Assembly (NCBI GenBank): GCA_015499995.1 | Contig: JADNRV010000110.1 | Location: forward strand, 62,001 to 126,000 | Length of the DNA: 64,000 nucleotides | Direction: 5' to 3' | Source of the DNA: Flammula alnicola | Taxonomy: Eukaryota; Basidiomycota; Agaricomycetes; Agaricales; Strophariaceae | Notes under the pieces: generated by a model | Told to the model about the DNA's origin: nothing | Database searches by the model: none | The model's input: the letters and a program-made list of their open reading frames with translations, nothing else | Position numbers and translations under genes: made by a program | Part shown: positions 10,724 to 22,738 of the stretch, in pieces | Layout: every line of letters begins with the position of its first letter | Numbering within the stretch: the first letter of the stretch is position 1

Positions 10724-11542
10724 GGCCTTTTTGGTGCATGCTCGTCCTTTTCCCTCTCTCTAATGCATGCTGATGCTCGATTTGAAAGCTTATTTCTATC
10801 GCTATGTTTGTGTTATATTATTTCACGTATGGAACTTACTCGGGACACTTGCCTGTCTGTTCAACGATGCTAGAGGTCAACTTCTTGATTCGCTCAACTC
10901 TAGATCCGCTTATTGGGCAGAAAGTATGTGCGAGGTCGCTTATAGGCGGCCCGATAAATTTCGACCTCTTGTTCACAGGTTCACATATCCCACGACCTGC
11001 GACCCAGGACTCGTGCTTTCTTCCTTTTAAATCAACGAGAAGAATTCAAAATCTGTTTCGTTTGGTATTTGGATGATTTGCGGCTGGGATTTGGAAGACT
11101 TTCCGCTGGGATTTGGAACAAATGCGATTTATTGTCACCAACCAGCCCATAAGCTTCAGATCTGGATGCATTCATCCACATTGTCACCGCCAGTGATGGA
11201 CCTCGCACTCAACGACTACGAAGAGGACGAAGCCTCCGCCGCTGCTGATTTTCTCATAATCGACCACGTGAGCGCTGCAGGAGGTGACTGGACAGTGATG
11301 ACAGATAGAGGGTCTGTTGGGGTGCGGAGCATAGCTGCCTTGGTTGAAATTAGCGGGAGTCGGTGAGGATGATCGATGACTCATGGTGACAACATGTCAT
11401 TACAGATCCAGCCTGTTTCGCTTTTACACCGGAGCCCGGAAACCGTGATGTTGATGATGAAATATACATCCGAGAAGCTGAGCTATTTCCCTACAAGAGC
11501 ACCAATATCTCACTCCTATGTCCACGATTATCTGGAGCAACC
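10724..11542. other. Intergenic upstream of the Gal80-like gene
   Basis: No confident gene. A possible two-exon mini-gene (11196-11365 joined to 11406-11447) is described among the findings. The frame directly upstream of the Gal80-like ATG also stays open for about 45 codons without a Met. Confidence 0.35.
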
Positions 11543-12852
11543 ATGTCAACCACCCCCCTCAAAGTCGGATTCGTAGGTCTCTCGACCACTGGATGGGCAT
11601 CAAGTGTACTCGGCCCCTCTCTTATCCAACCATCACTCCGAGATAAATACGACCTCGTTGCGGTTTCTACCACCTCTGAAGCCTCTGCGCAAGCCTCCGC
11701 CGACAAATACGCAGAACTAGTGGGTCATCCAATCAAGGCATATTATGGTGACAGCTCGAAAATCGCAGCCGACCCAGATCTAGACTTGATCGCTGTTGCA
11801 GTGAAGGCTCCATGTCACCGACAAGTTTTGTTGCCCATCATTAACGCAAAGAAGGATTTCTTCGTTGAATGGCCCGCGGGATCCTCGTTGCAGGATACTA
11901 TAGAGCTTGCGGAGGCCGCTCGCAACCAAGGCGTCCGGTCTCTAGTCGGTTTGCAGGGACGCCATTCAGCTGTAGTTCGTAAGGTGAGCAAAGTTTTATG
12001 TAACAATTTCTTCTGACTCGCATTTAACTGATAATTCATGATTAGGTGAAAGAGTTGATCTCGTCAGGGACCATTGGCGCTATTCGGTCTACCAACGTCG
12101 TAAGCCCACAAACGTATTCATGCCACATTTTGCCACATTTAGAAATATTTAACAGCTTGCACACCTGGGACGAGATATTCATGTTTGGCCACCACTGGTA
12201 CGAGAAAGTTTGATGTATTTATCTCAAAAGAAAAATGGTTTGTCCTTGCCGAATTTCCTTTCCAATTGGACGTACAGTAAATTCATCATACTTCGGTACC
12301 ACCATAGGCGCATCACGTCTTGATATTCCCATCGCCCACCAGCTGGACACCCTCACCTACCTCCTTGGTGATTTCGTGAGCCTCTCGGCCACGGATGCCA
12401 CTGTGTACCCCGTTGGCACTCTTTTGGATGATCAAGACAAACCAACCGGAGAGACCATTACTTCGGAGATTCCTGATCATTTCGCTATTTCCGGCATCCT
12501 CAAAGGTGGGATCGTAACCAATCTTTTCTGGCGTGGCGGGTACCTGTCTAGCGAAGGAAGAAAGCAATTTGTGTGGGAAATCGATGGAGACGAGGGTTGT
12601 ATCAGGATGGAGTCGAATGCTCCAAGAGGGGCTTTTCCAAGCATCAGTGAACCCGAGCTTTACTTGAACGGGAAGAAGGTCGACCTCGAAGGTGCTCCTG
12701 GAGGTGCGTTTGACTCAGCGACGACTGCCTGGAAAGAATACGCCGAACATATCACTGGTACATATGCTACCATTGATGATGCCGTGAAAAACCATCGACT
12801 TCTTGACGCTATTGAAAGAAGTTGCAAGGAAGGACAACGAATTGTGCTTTGA
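11543..12852 (+). CDS. Gal80-like Gfo/Idh/MocA-family oxidoreductase or regulator
   Basis: Model: exons 11543-11983, 12046-12099, 12156-12237 and 12308-12852, giving 373 aa, the usual size. The N-terminus is a Rossmann NAD(P)-binding fold (LKVGFVGLSTTGWAS). The family's EKP motif is replaced by EWPAG, as in Gal80 relatives. The C-terminal half carries the typical RLDIPIAHQLDTLTYLLGDF stretch. In ascomycete yeasts Gal80 is an NAD(P)-binding repressor of Gal4. In basidiomycetes, proteins of this type are usually annotated only as NAD-binding or oxidoreductase proteins, so either a catalytic sugar/diol dehydrogenase or a sensor is possible. Intron 3 uses a GTTTGT donor. It is supported because splicing restores the conserved NGAS junction. 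The long frame upstream of the ATG is not included. Confidence 0.85.
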
Positions 12853-13167
12853 TAGTCCAGCGGCCGATGAAGGATCGTCTTGTAATATTCCTAATTTCAG
12901 CACGTATGACCCCGCTGAAACAAAAGCGTCATCATTGAATTGGTATGAGCGGTACATAAATTACAAACAGAAAAAAAACGAATTCTATTCCTACTTGTCG
13001 AGCCAGAGCCGCAAGAAAAAAGGAGAAATTTAACAAGGTTCAGAATGACCCTCAATAAGCAAAAGACACTGCAAACTGCGAATATCTAAGTAATAGGTCA
13101 ACAAATACAATACATAAACATAAAAGCGCAGTTAAAAAGTCGTGGTAAGAATCGGAAGGTTGGATAT
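12853..13167. other. Convergent 3' spacer
   Basis: 315 bp between the stop codons of the Gal80-like gene (plus) and the Ras GEF gene (minus). A-rich, presumably both 3' UTRs; no other feature. Confidence 0.5.
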
Positions 13168-16100
13168 TCATTGATCTGGGTACATGGCCAGGGCTCTCTG
13201 CAGGGTGACTGAATCCAGGCCGCGAAGACGAAGGCATCGTTGGAAGAGCTTCTTGTCGATATCGAACTGGACTCGGCTAGCCAGATGTTGTCCAGCTACC
13301 AGAGACTTTATGACGTCAGCGATGCGACGCTGCTTGTGCACGTTGATTAATGGTTCCAGGTGCATAGAAGGGGGAAGAGGGGCCAATGCAGAGAATACTT
13401 CGGGGTGTGCAGGAGGGTCGAATACGGCAGTGACAGGATCAATACCGATTACACTATTAGGTGCTGTCGGATCAATGAGGGCAGGTAATTTGTTGAGGCG
13501 ATGAAGCTGCGAAAGGTATATGCCTACGGAAAATAAGAATCAAAAATTATCGGCAAGAAAATAATGCATAATGCACATACCAATGAAAGGGATACAAGCA
13601 GAAGGTATAGCGGGGCGGTTATCTGAACCTACTTTGCCCTTCCCACTTTGCGAGTCTCCGCTAACAACTGAAGCGGCGTGATTACTGTTTTCGAGGGGTT
13701 TCGAGTCAACAATGGAATCTATGACCTGTCGCATGAACTTAAAGTCGTCGGCGTTGCTGGTGAATTGTTTGAGATCCCTGTACATTCGGCTTTCGAAAAT
13801 TCCGATTCGGCTCCAACCTTGCTTGCGCATGGCTTTGGTAACCCACTCGTTCTGAAGGGCCGTGATAATGGCCGTCAAGGTATTGAAGTTGCTCAGAGAG
13901 TACGATTTCTGGACAAAAAGAGCACATCAGCAGGTAATGACTTGTTAAGAAAAATCGTAGCCTTACCCATGCAATGCGAATGAACTTGCTGACGACTATG
14001 GGTCGTTCAGCGGGTGGTGTAAGGACAATCTCAGATATCACGAAAGCGACCATGAGGTTGAAACGAGCTCGTACGGCGGCAAGGGCAGTAATTTTATCCA
14101 TAAAACGTGCTTCCACCTTCCATCGAGCCCTGTCTTTGAGATATTGCGCCCAGTCTAGAATGTTGATCTCCTCACACTCGACCCATTCGTCAGTCACGAG
14201 TTCCTCGAATTTGACACTCATGAATAACTCTCTATCGATCATTGAGAAGTGCTCAGCCAAAGTCTCACTTTGATAATTGAGAATGAATGACCGATGGATG
14301 CGAGGTCCATCAGGATTAGCGAATTTCGACGACAGAGTGCCGACGGAAGGATTGACGAGCGTAGGTGCTGGCGTTTCCAAGGAAGGAGTCATCCTGCTCT
14401 GTAGGATTTCAAGAGGAACCGCATCTTCAACAGCAGGTTTCGAATCCTTGGAAAGCGGAGAGGCATCGGGATCAGGAGGCGGAGGCAATTGATGCGCAGT
14501 TTGCGTAGGAATTGGTGTATGTGCCGATACATCGATGGCTTCCTGGTCGTATTCGTCATTGTCCGTTGCGGATGCAGAAACTACCACATTCGGCTGGCCA
14601 TTAGTCTCCGTCCCTACAGCCGGTGGATCGACCTCGTCAATGAAACCCTCGATGTCATCTTCCGAGAACAGCGAGCTTTCATAGTCATAATCCCCATTGG
14701 CCATCCGCTCTTGGAGTGTGCGAACCCATCCATCGACTTTCTCCGCTTTCTCCTGCTGGATCTTTGGATTGATTTGTCCTTCCAGACGCCGGAGAGCAGC
14801 TTCGACGTCGCCGTTATCCTCGCCGTCGTTACTCAACGACTCGAAGGTCTGCTGCAGAGATTTCATTTGCCATCTATGAATAGGTTTGGGAGGTCCGGAT
14901 GAGGAAGGCGACGACTCTGAATGCGTAGAGCTGGTGGTGGAGTCGCGCATGGACTCATGGGATACGATACCCATGGATGAAACTTCTGAGCGACGAACAA
15001 ACTCAAAGTCGCGACGCATAGGCAATTTTCGCGGTGGCTTGCGTAGACCAGGAGGGTATGCTAGATCTTCCGGAGGAATGGAGGAAGTGTCGGAGAAGTC
15101 GAGGTCGTCTATCGAAACGACATCGAACTGCCACTGGTTGTGTTTACCAGGGAACATTGGAGGAAGAGGTCCATCCGACGTTAGAGGTGCGCCGAAGGAA
15201 TCGGTCGAAGACGATCGGAATGATTCTGGGCGTTCTGGTTCTCTTAATTGGTCGACCTCTTCGCTGAAGGATCCTTGACTGATTTCACTAGTAGAATTGC
15301 CAATAATGTCGTTTTCCACGTTATCGGTCTCATCAAGGGTGACGACGGTGACTTCAGGTTCGGCAGGAGCTTCACCTGTTGATTCTGCTGCATATGCTGG
15401 TGGTAATTGCGGTGACAGAGGTGGTACGGTTGAAGATTCGTTTGTAAAAGTAGGGGTAACAGTCGTGTCGTTGGTAAAATTGAGGGATGCTAAAGGAGAT
15501 TGAGGAGAAGAATGAGTTCCGTGAGTATATGGCACAGGGGGTGGTGTAGTCGGTAAAGGGGGTATCAGTGGTAGGCCAGAGAGAGTAGGTGTCCCAGGTG
15601 CGATAACAATGGAAGGAGGTGCCGTCTTCGCATATGGCTCGCTCATCTTGAGGTACTGCTCGACGCCGCCATTCATCGAGAGTAAGTCTCTAGCCGCGCT
15701 AATTTCGAGATCAAATGCTGATACACCAGCACCGCAAGCACCCAGCGATGCCGGACGGATCGAAGATCTCGGATTCAGGACGCGTTTCCAGCGTCCAAGG
15801 CGACCGATTGTCCTCACAAATGCGCGGGAAAGGGCACTGTGGCGGATAGTCAATGGAACCGTGGCATTCTGTACAAACTGCGATTCAGCGTCTGTGGTTG
15901 GTCCTGGCGCATGGTCCGTGCGATGTAAGATATTCAATGACGAAAGCGGAAGGGAAGTTGGTCGACTGGCGGATAGAACACCACCGACGCCATGTCCTGC
16001 TATCAGATGGGCGTTAGCTGGATCGTTTGGAAACCCTGTTGGACTGTCTTCGGTTTTTGCCTCGTCTGGAAGGAAGTCTAAGTCGAGGTCAGAACTGTCA

Positions 16101-18456
16101 TCGTCAGGAGACGTTTTTCGGATCGCTTCTGCGAAGCTCTTCCCTAGGAGATGGTCTACTGGTTGTTCTTCGGCTTCTTTAGGAGGTGAAGTGGGTTTCG
16201 GCTTTTCGACCGTGCGAGTATGTGCTCGTTTGCACTCTTTGGCAACCTTGACCAGTCGGCGCACAATATCCTGTGTGAAAGCAATGAGAACTTGGATAGT
16301 CGAGCCTTCTTGAAAAGGAAAAAAATGACACGTACGATACCATCGCTGTGCTTCTTTAGAATTGGGTCATGTATCAACGTATTCAGCCAATCCGCGATCA
16401 ACAATCTCAGCTCACGGTTCGGGATGAAGTCGACCGTGAAGAAAGTCAAGAGCCAGTAGCGAATGGCCACAAATGTCCGTACGCGCACAATCCGACGCAC
16501 TGTTTCGTCCTGCAATGACGAAGGCTGCTGCAGAGCCCAATGGAATCTGCAGATGAGGAGATGGCACAGGTCAACGGCGCTGACATACGTCCTGTAGGTG
16601 AGGAAGAAGTTCAGGAGTTCGTCGTAATTCAGATCGCTCGTCAGCTGGGCAATCCAGCGCTCGATTGTTGCGGCCAGCAAGACCTTCTGGCCATTGGTAG
16701 GGGGAAGTTTGGAGGAATACGTCTCTGGTGACCTTAACCTGGAAACTCTACTGCTCCTCCTTTTCGATACGCTTGATGAAGAAAGGTTGGCTTGCGAAAG
16801 ATCCGTTAGGCTATCTCGCGATGTCGAGTGATAGTCTTCGAGGTCTTGATCAGGCAGAGTTTCGCCCCAGATGACAAACCGAGGGTCATCTCGAGGCGCA
16901 GCACTTTGGTCTGCAGCTAACGACAGCTTGATGACTGTAGTTCCTTCGTCGGACTCTGGCACCAGCTTTTCGAAAAGGGGTAAACCGCGATATGTCTGTA
17001 GGACATTGAACACCTCGGTCGAATAATGAGATGACAGCCGTAACGATTCGGCAGAGGGTGTAAAATCTGGTTCCGGAGCTTCAGGAGCGTCTGCTGGATC
17101 TTCTATCACTGAAACACTCGAAGAGAGCGTGCTCAAGCGAATTGCAGAAGGAGGTCTAGTGGTATCATTGTCTGATTCACTTGGTTCGGATGGTATTGGC
17201 GATTCATTGTCTGGAAGGTTGTCCGGAAGGTCGTTGTGAGAGTCTACCTGCCTTGCGGTGAGTCCGGATTCAAATGATTGCATTTCACGAAGGTGTCGAG
17301 GGGTTGGAAGCCGGTCGAGAGCAGGTATCTGCGAAGGCGCATTAAAAGTCACGCCATTTCCGAATGGTTGTATCACCGCTGCTCGAGGTCTGTCTTGATC
17401 CGAGGATACTTTTCCAGGATTGAAAAAGCTATTCGATGAGAAATTGCTCGAGGCGCTTGATGAGGGAGTAAACCAATCCATCAATTCTCCGAACGAGTCA
17501 ACCTGACGTGCAGGAGGGATGCTGAAGGGCATGCTAGGACGAGGCAAATCGACGGCCGTAACGCTCTGCGAGTGTGCACGACCTGTCACGGCAAACGTAG
17601 GTACCGACGTGATAGTGGCCTCTGCGCTGGACATGTCTGGTATTGACCGTGTCTTCCGGAGCTTCCTGCCTGACGACGAGGTGGACGAGTTCGCTGTAGG
17701 CGGGCGAGTTACTGGCGCTGCGGTGTTCTTGCTAAACATGGCCGGGGGAAAATGCATGCTCAGCCTCGACCGCCGTTTAGTACGCGGAGATTGAGACGCG
17801 TCGCTAGAAGTCTGTGATTGCGAGATTCGCTCTTCTACTTGAGCTGCAGATGCTGCGGGTGCAGAGTGTTCGTCTCGGCGTCTAAATAAGGAAGATCAGA
17901 GGACCAGGAATAAAATAACAAGGCATTCCACGGACCCTATACGATACATGGATTTTCCATGCTGGTTTACGAATGCGGTAATGGCGTACGGAGAACGCAC
18001 AGAAGGACCGACTCTGGCCAGCTGGTCGTACCTTCGTTTAAGTTCGCGGGCTGCTGGGCCCGAGGAGGTTTCAATGAAGCTACCATCAGCTAGCGATGAA
18101 CAGTTGAGAAGGAGTCAACAAAGATGAAGATTTAAAAAGAGCGTACCTGCGACGGTGATGTCTACGGCCCCAATCTCTGGACCAAGAACGTTCTCCAAAC
18201 TTCCACTTCCATCAAGTACGTCGGCAAGACAAAACGTCCACTCGGGCTTGCTGGGCGGTACCGGAGACAGGAACTGACTAGAAGAGTCGGGCAACTTGAG
18301 GGTAGAAGCCAAGGAAGGTCCGTCGAGCTGATCCACAGCCAATGGGGATTCTGGAGCTTCGATGGTGGGTATCTGAGCCACGGAGGTGGCCACAGGAGTC
18401 TCGGGGCGTGAATGGTCGTCAAAGTTAGAAGAAACTGCAGACAAGACAGAATTCAT
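13168..18456 (-). CDS. Large Ras-family guanine nucleotide exchange factor (Lte1/Cdc25-like)
   Basis: Model (minus strand): exons 18456-18147, 18089-17936, 17881-16336, 16270-13967, 13908-13581 and 13523-13168, giving about 1665 aa. The RasGEF N-terminal (REM) module lies at about residues 550-690 (IERWIAQLTSDLNYDELLNF, then DWLNTLIHDP). The catalytic CDC25 homology domain lies at about 1325-1610, with LAEHFSMIDRELF and the diagnostic LSNFNTLTAIITAL, which is created by splicing. The two are separated by some 630 residues of Ser/Pro/acidic low-complexity sequence, and a further 500 disordered residues precede the REM. REM and GEF placed far apart recalls yeast Lte1; Cdc25 has them closer. The protein should load GTP on a Ras/Tem1-type GTPase in signalling or mitotic exit. 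The exact start is the least certain part, since acceptor-like sequence lies just inside it. Confidence 0.88.
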
Positions 18457-19108
18457 GATTTAACAATATAAAGAAGACGATTAGGGCGTCCAGAAATCAA
18501 TATGACATGCTCAAAAATGGGGAGGTGATCGAAAAGTAGAAACAAGTTGGGCGTCAACTTGGTCGAAAGAGCTGGCTGATTACTATATAAAACGTTAGTA
18601 CACGAGTCCATGACGAAAAAAAGGGCGACTCACTGATACAATGTTGCGTAAATTCGGTCGTCGTTGTCGTCAATGATGAGGAAAAGAGGAAGAAATTAAA
18701 GGGAAAGTACATGGAAAACAAGGATAATAATCAGATGTCACGTGCGTATTTACCAAGTGAAAATCTTTATGTCATTTATTATTAGTCATAAGTAGCAATC
18801 AGTAGCACTTTCAGTACTTTCAGTAAAAGAAATATGCATTTAAACAAACAATTTCTCTGAGGACGCATAAAGAATTATTTATACCGCAATTAGAGGTGCA
18901 CTAGGCTTGGGGGAGTTTTTATTGAATCACATTAGTTGGGACTTAGATTTACTTATCTAATATTTGAAATATCACAAGGTCATGTGGTAGCGTAACTCTC
19001 CGTTTAGATGTCACGCACGCGTCCACACCTGGCCGCATTCTTCTTGTACTTTTTCACCTTCAACTTACGTTTTTAAGACCTTATTTTATCCTCAACTCGC
19101 GCAGAAGA
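18457..19108. other. Divergent promoter region of Ras GEF and ASF1
   Basis: AT-rich 652-bp spacer between divergent start codons. Contains a CACGTG at about 18737 and an ACGCGT at 19017-19022, annotated separately. No gene seen. Confidence 0.5.
19017..19022. promoter_or_regulatory. MCB-type ACGCGT motif upstream of ASF1
   Basis: Palindromic ACGCGT 87 bp before the ASF1 start codon. ACGCGT is the core bound by MBF (Mbp1/Res-type) factors that drive G1/S transcription in fungi. ASF1 is an S-phase gene, so the match of motif and gene supports function; single 6-mers can still be chance. Confidence 0.5.
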
Positions 19109-19875
19109 ATGGCAGTCACGATTAGGGTATGTTAATCTTGTCTTTTAGAACAAAAATGACTGCTTACAGCACATCAAAGAATGTCGAATTCATGAACAAT
19201 CCAGCGCGCTTTTCTGATGTGTACCGATTTCGTGTCACCTTCGAATGCATAGCACCTCTGGAAGACGGTGAGAAAATAACGCGAGACTTTTGAGGTTCAG
19301 AATGTGGAACTTACTTGTGGCAATCAGACCTTGAGTGGAGACTGATCTTCGTATCTTGTCCGGGAGACGAAGCCTTGGATCAGGAACTGGACGACTGCCT
19401 CGTTGGTCCGGTCCCACAGGGAATCAACTCATTTGAATTCGAAGGCTCTGCACCAGACCCTTCACGGATACCCGAAGACGATGTGCTAGGAGTGGCAGCA
19501 CTAATCCTCACGGGGTCATACAGAGATCAAGAGTTCGTGCGGGTGGGATACTACCAAAATACAGAATATGACAACGAGGAGATGAAGGAGACTCAGCCAC
19601 CAAAAATCATGTTCAATCGTCTGGTACGAGATATCAGCACGAAGCCTCGCGTAACGCGTTTTCATATAAAATGGTGAGTGGCCACAGACACGGTCTGCTG
19701 TCCTTTATTTCTGGATGCTAAAAACGCACCTTATAATAGGGACGTTTCTCCTCCGCAACCTGCCCAAGCTGCCCTAGGTGCAGCTAACTCCGCACCTGTA
19801 CCATCCGCAGACGATATCAACAACGGAGACGACCAGATGGAGGTGGATTCTTCCAAAGCACCCAACGGGTCATGA
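19109..19875 (+). CDS. ASF1: Histone H3-H4 chaperone ASF1
   Basis: Model: exons 19109-19126, 19180-19267, 19328-19673 and 19740-19875, giving 195 aa. ASF1 binds H3-H4 dimers in the nucleus and hands them to CAF-1 or HIRA during nucleosome assembly. The family signature is unmistakable: MAVTIR joined to [78 protein letters not shown] and FHIKWD. The immunoglobulin-like core (about 1-155) is complete, and a short acidic tail ([15 protein letters not shown]) follows, as in other fungi. The first exon is only 18 nt and intron 1 ends in AAAG rather than at the upstream CAG. That acceptor is required to keep the conserved IRNVEF junction. A single MCB motif lies upstream. Confidence 0.96.
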
Positions 19876-20031
19876 CACCGGCATAAACTATATGTACCAT
19901 TGATTTTCTATTTGCTTCTTGTTGTAGCTAATATTGTTAACGAACATCTGGAAATAAACCTCATCATCTTTTTTGAGCTTGTTCACCGTATTCGAAATCC
20001 TAGTCCTTATATTTTAATCCACAGAAAAACA

Positions 20032-22588
20032 TCAGAAATCGTCCAAATCTACCATCTCTCTACGAGACTCTTTCTCGACCGTAACCGTAACGTCAACTTG
20101 CATCAGCCTCTCTGGGAATTCATCATCCGAGCACTCACTACCATCCAGAATGCACATCTTCTCCTCTTTCCCGTTACCTTTCAGCACGGCTGCCGCGCCA
20201 CTCTCTTTCTCTCGAACGGGGGCAATGACTCCTGATCGAATTCTCGGGCCTGGTTTGGGACCTAACTCGATATCTTTCCTTGCTGTCCGTACTGCTTCTA
20301 GGGCTTCGAGCTGTCACGAAAAGGTCGGTGAATGTATAGAAACGAAAAGACCAAAGAAACAAGGATGTGGAGCGTCAAGTCAAAACTCTAGGTCTTGGAA
20401 CAGAACAAATTTTTGCAACCAAAAAACATACCTTGTTTTTAACACCCACGTTCTCGAGTCTCCGTTGCCCTGGTTTCAACGATGGATCGAAGCCCAAAGA
20501 TTTGATGACCCCTGCAGAATATGCCGACTGGCGCATATTGTCATCCTTACTTCCGTGGTGATTATCCTCGCCCGAATCCATATCTCCACCATCCGAATCC
20601 ATATCCGCCTTCGCGTGTATCTTCTTCTCGTCTTTATTCGCCTTCATCCTGCCTTTCACATTCCTGCCTTTCGACTTGTCTGTCTTCTCGGTCCGGCCAA
20701 GCTCCCTAGCCTTCATTACGGCCTTCATGCCGACTTTATCACGCTGCAACAGAGCTTTCAATGCCTGGTCAGCATCCTTGCCCGCCAATTTCCTCTTAGC
20801 CTTTGCCTGGCCCTCCCGTCCAATCGACTCCGCGGCGTATATCATTCGCGGATCAGAGGATGTCCCGGTGACAACGTGCCCAGAAACCATGTATGTGGCC
20901 CCAGTGCTGGCAGCGCTATCCTCTGGTTTCAGTCCCCATCGATGCATGGGATCGTACGCGTGTTTGTGTTTATGTGTAGAGGAATTAGACATGCTGCCTG
21001 TGCTGTAAAGATTATCGATATCTCAATATCGCTTCGTAACCGCAATAAGAGCAGCGTACCCAATAGAGAACTCGGGCCGTGCAGCTCGCCTACGCTGGAC
21101 AGCGGTTTGCACATGGTAGTCGCAGACTTCACTAACTCGTTTGTCGCACCAGCTACCGCAAACTTTCCCATCTTGCTTCCTTACCGTACACATACCAAGG
21201 TCCCGAGACCGGCCAATAACCATGATCGAAGACGCCGACTCGGGTGTTACTGCTAGAATATTATTTACTGGATGAGGAGCATCACTGGATCTCTACAACA
21301 AGAAAATTAACAAACAGCATCTGAGAAGATGATTGTGAGATACCAACTTGAAATGGTTTCAGAATCTTGGGATTCAAGAGGGCAATAATGTCTCCTTCCT
21401 TCACATCCGTAAGATGTTCGAAAGCCCCTCGACTCCCTCCTCGATAGACTTTGTCAGGTTTTCCACCGTCGTCTCGAGGGATCAACTCAAATGAGTCCGA
21501 CTCGAACAGGAGCAGCGTCAAAAACGCGTCGCCCCTGATAACTGACTTCGATGACGAAGATGCACCTGAAAACGCACCAAAATCGATGAGCTTGAGATTG
21601 ACGAACTTCTTCCCTGACGGCTTTTCTGGTTCGGCCGTGGCCTTGCCTTTCCACTGCTTTCGCTTGTCTTTCTCGTCGCCTTCTTCGGCTTCTATCTTGA
21701 CTGGCGCCCGGGTGAATTTGATTGGCCCCCTCTCCGCTACGACCGCTACTGTGATCCAGTCACCGGGCACAGGCACGTCGTAGCCCTGCTTATCAGGAAG
21801 GAGTCGAATGGCGGAGTATAATCGCGAGGGAGAAAGATAATATCGACCACGGAGGTGATCTTCAAATTCCTCGTGAGGAATGAGACGCGATCTGAATGGA
21901 GTTTCAGCCTGTGTCAAATTCGCAATCGAAATGAGGACTTACGATAAGTTAATTCCCGAATGTGGCTCCAGCCTCTCAAAGGTGGGATCGTCGTATGGAG
22001 GTGTGTGCTCATATGGACCAGGTTCGAGGTTCTCCACGAGTGCCAGCCGTTCATCCCGTTTATGCGCCAGATACTCCTCCTCTGCGTCCGGCTGAGTCTC
22101 CTTGGGCTTCTCCGTGAACCGAGTAGATCTTGGGATGGTTTCAGCCACATCAGCCTGGTCGTTCTTCCGCTTCATGGTAGCGAGTTTGTTGAGCATATTC
22201 GAGGGCGCAACTTTTTTGAACTGTTCCTCTGCGGGTTTGGAGCCTAGCGAGGAATTGAGCGACCAATTCTGCTGTGGCGCAGTTTGGAAAATGGGTCGTG
22301 CCAGTGGCTTGCCTGGCAGTTGATGGTCCAGTTTCCGTTTCTTTTCTAAGAGAATTATCAATAAAACAGCACATTAAATTAGTATACATCTGGCTGCTTA
22401 CTGGGTGACGGTGTCGCTGGCGCCAATGTAACAGGTTCAGGGGCCTTTCGTTTGGGTGATTTCGGGCGTGAAGCGGTGACATCTTGCTCTGGTTCTGGTT
22501 CCAAGCGTGCCTGCAGCTGAGCTATTTGTCGTTTAATTTCTTCCTGGCTAAGTTGTTTTGCATTTTTCCTGCTCGTCGACGAGTTCAT
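20032..22588 (-). CDS. MCM10: DNA replication factor MCM10
   Basis: Model (minus strand): exons 22588-22402, 22345-21943, 21891-21348, 21292-21060, 21002-20432 and 20310-20032, giving 738 aa. Mcm10 binds DNA and the CMG helicase and is needed to start and sustain replication forks. Seen: an N-terminal coiled segment (QEEIKRQIAQLQARL); the conserved lead-in SGINL-SSRLIPHEEF and GRYYLSPSRLYS; an OB-fold at about 200-330; then the zinc-binding core DLGMCTVRKQDGKVCGSWCD with VCDYHVQ at about 408-440; and a basic/acidic C-terminus. The lead-in across intron 2 (S|SRLIPH) and SIG|TGSM across intron 4 fix those splice sites. Intron 1 joins PSP to KKKRKL, making an SV40-like nuclear signal. Intron 3 has a GTTGGT donor. 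The promoter holds MCB sites and a hAT MITE. Confidence 0.95.
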
Positions 22589-22640
22589 CTCCCTTCAATA
22601 ACGGTTGGTAGTGGCCACATATTGTGCTGAGTTTCCATTC

Positions 22641-22654
22641 AACGCGAACGCGTT
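22641..22654. promoter_or_regulatory. Tandem MCB-type motifs upstream of MCM10
   Basis: AACGCGAACGCGTT, two overlapping-style CGCG cores including a full ACGCGT at 22648-22653, lies 53-66 bp before the MCM10 start codon. Paired MCB elements are the classic MBF target upstream of replication genes. Two further CGCG cores (GACGCGCACGCGC) follow within 60 bp, at about 22685-22697. Confidence 0.6.
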
Positions 22655-22730
22655 ATTTGCATCAACTTGCGCTTATTTGGTTTAGACGCGCACGCGCTGG
22701 TTTGTAATCCCGGCAACTCGGCAAATAGTA

Positions 22731-22738
22731 CCTCGTTG
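22731..22738. repeat. Left 8-bp target-site duplication of hAT MITE
   Basis: CCTCGTTG directly abuts the left end of the element and is repeated without mismatch at 23076-23083. Confidence 0.85.

Noticed and set aside
20150..21256. Long plus-strand open frame of 368 codons
   Set aside because: It lies antisense across the last MCM10 exons. The minus strand shows conserved MCM10 zinc-binding motifs and consistent splicing, while the plus frame shows no family feature.
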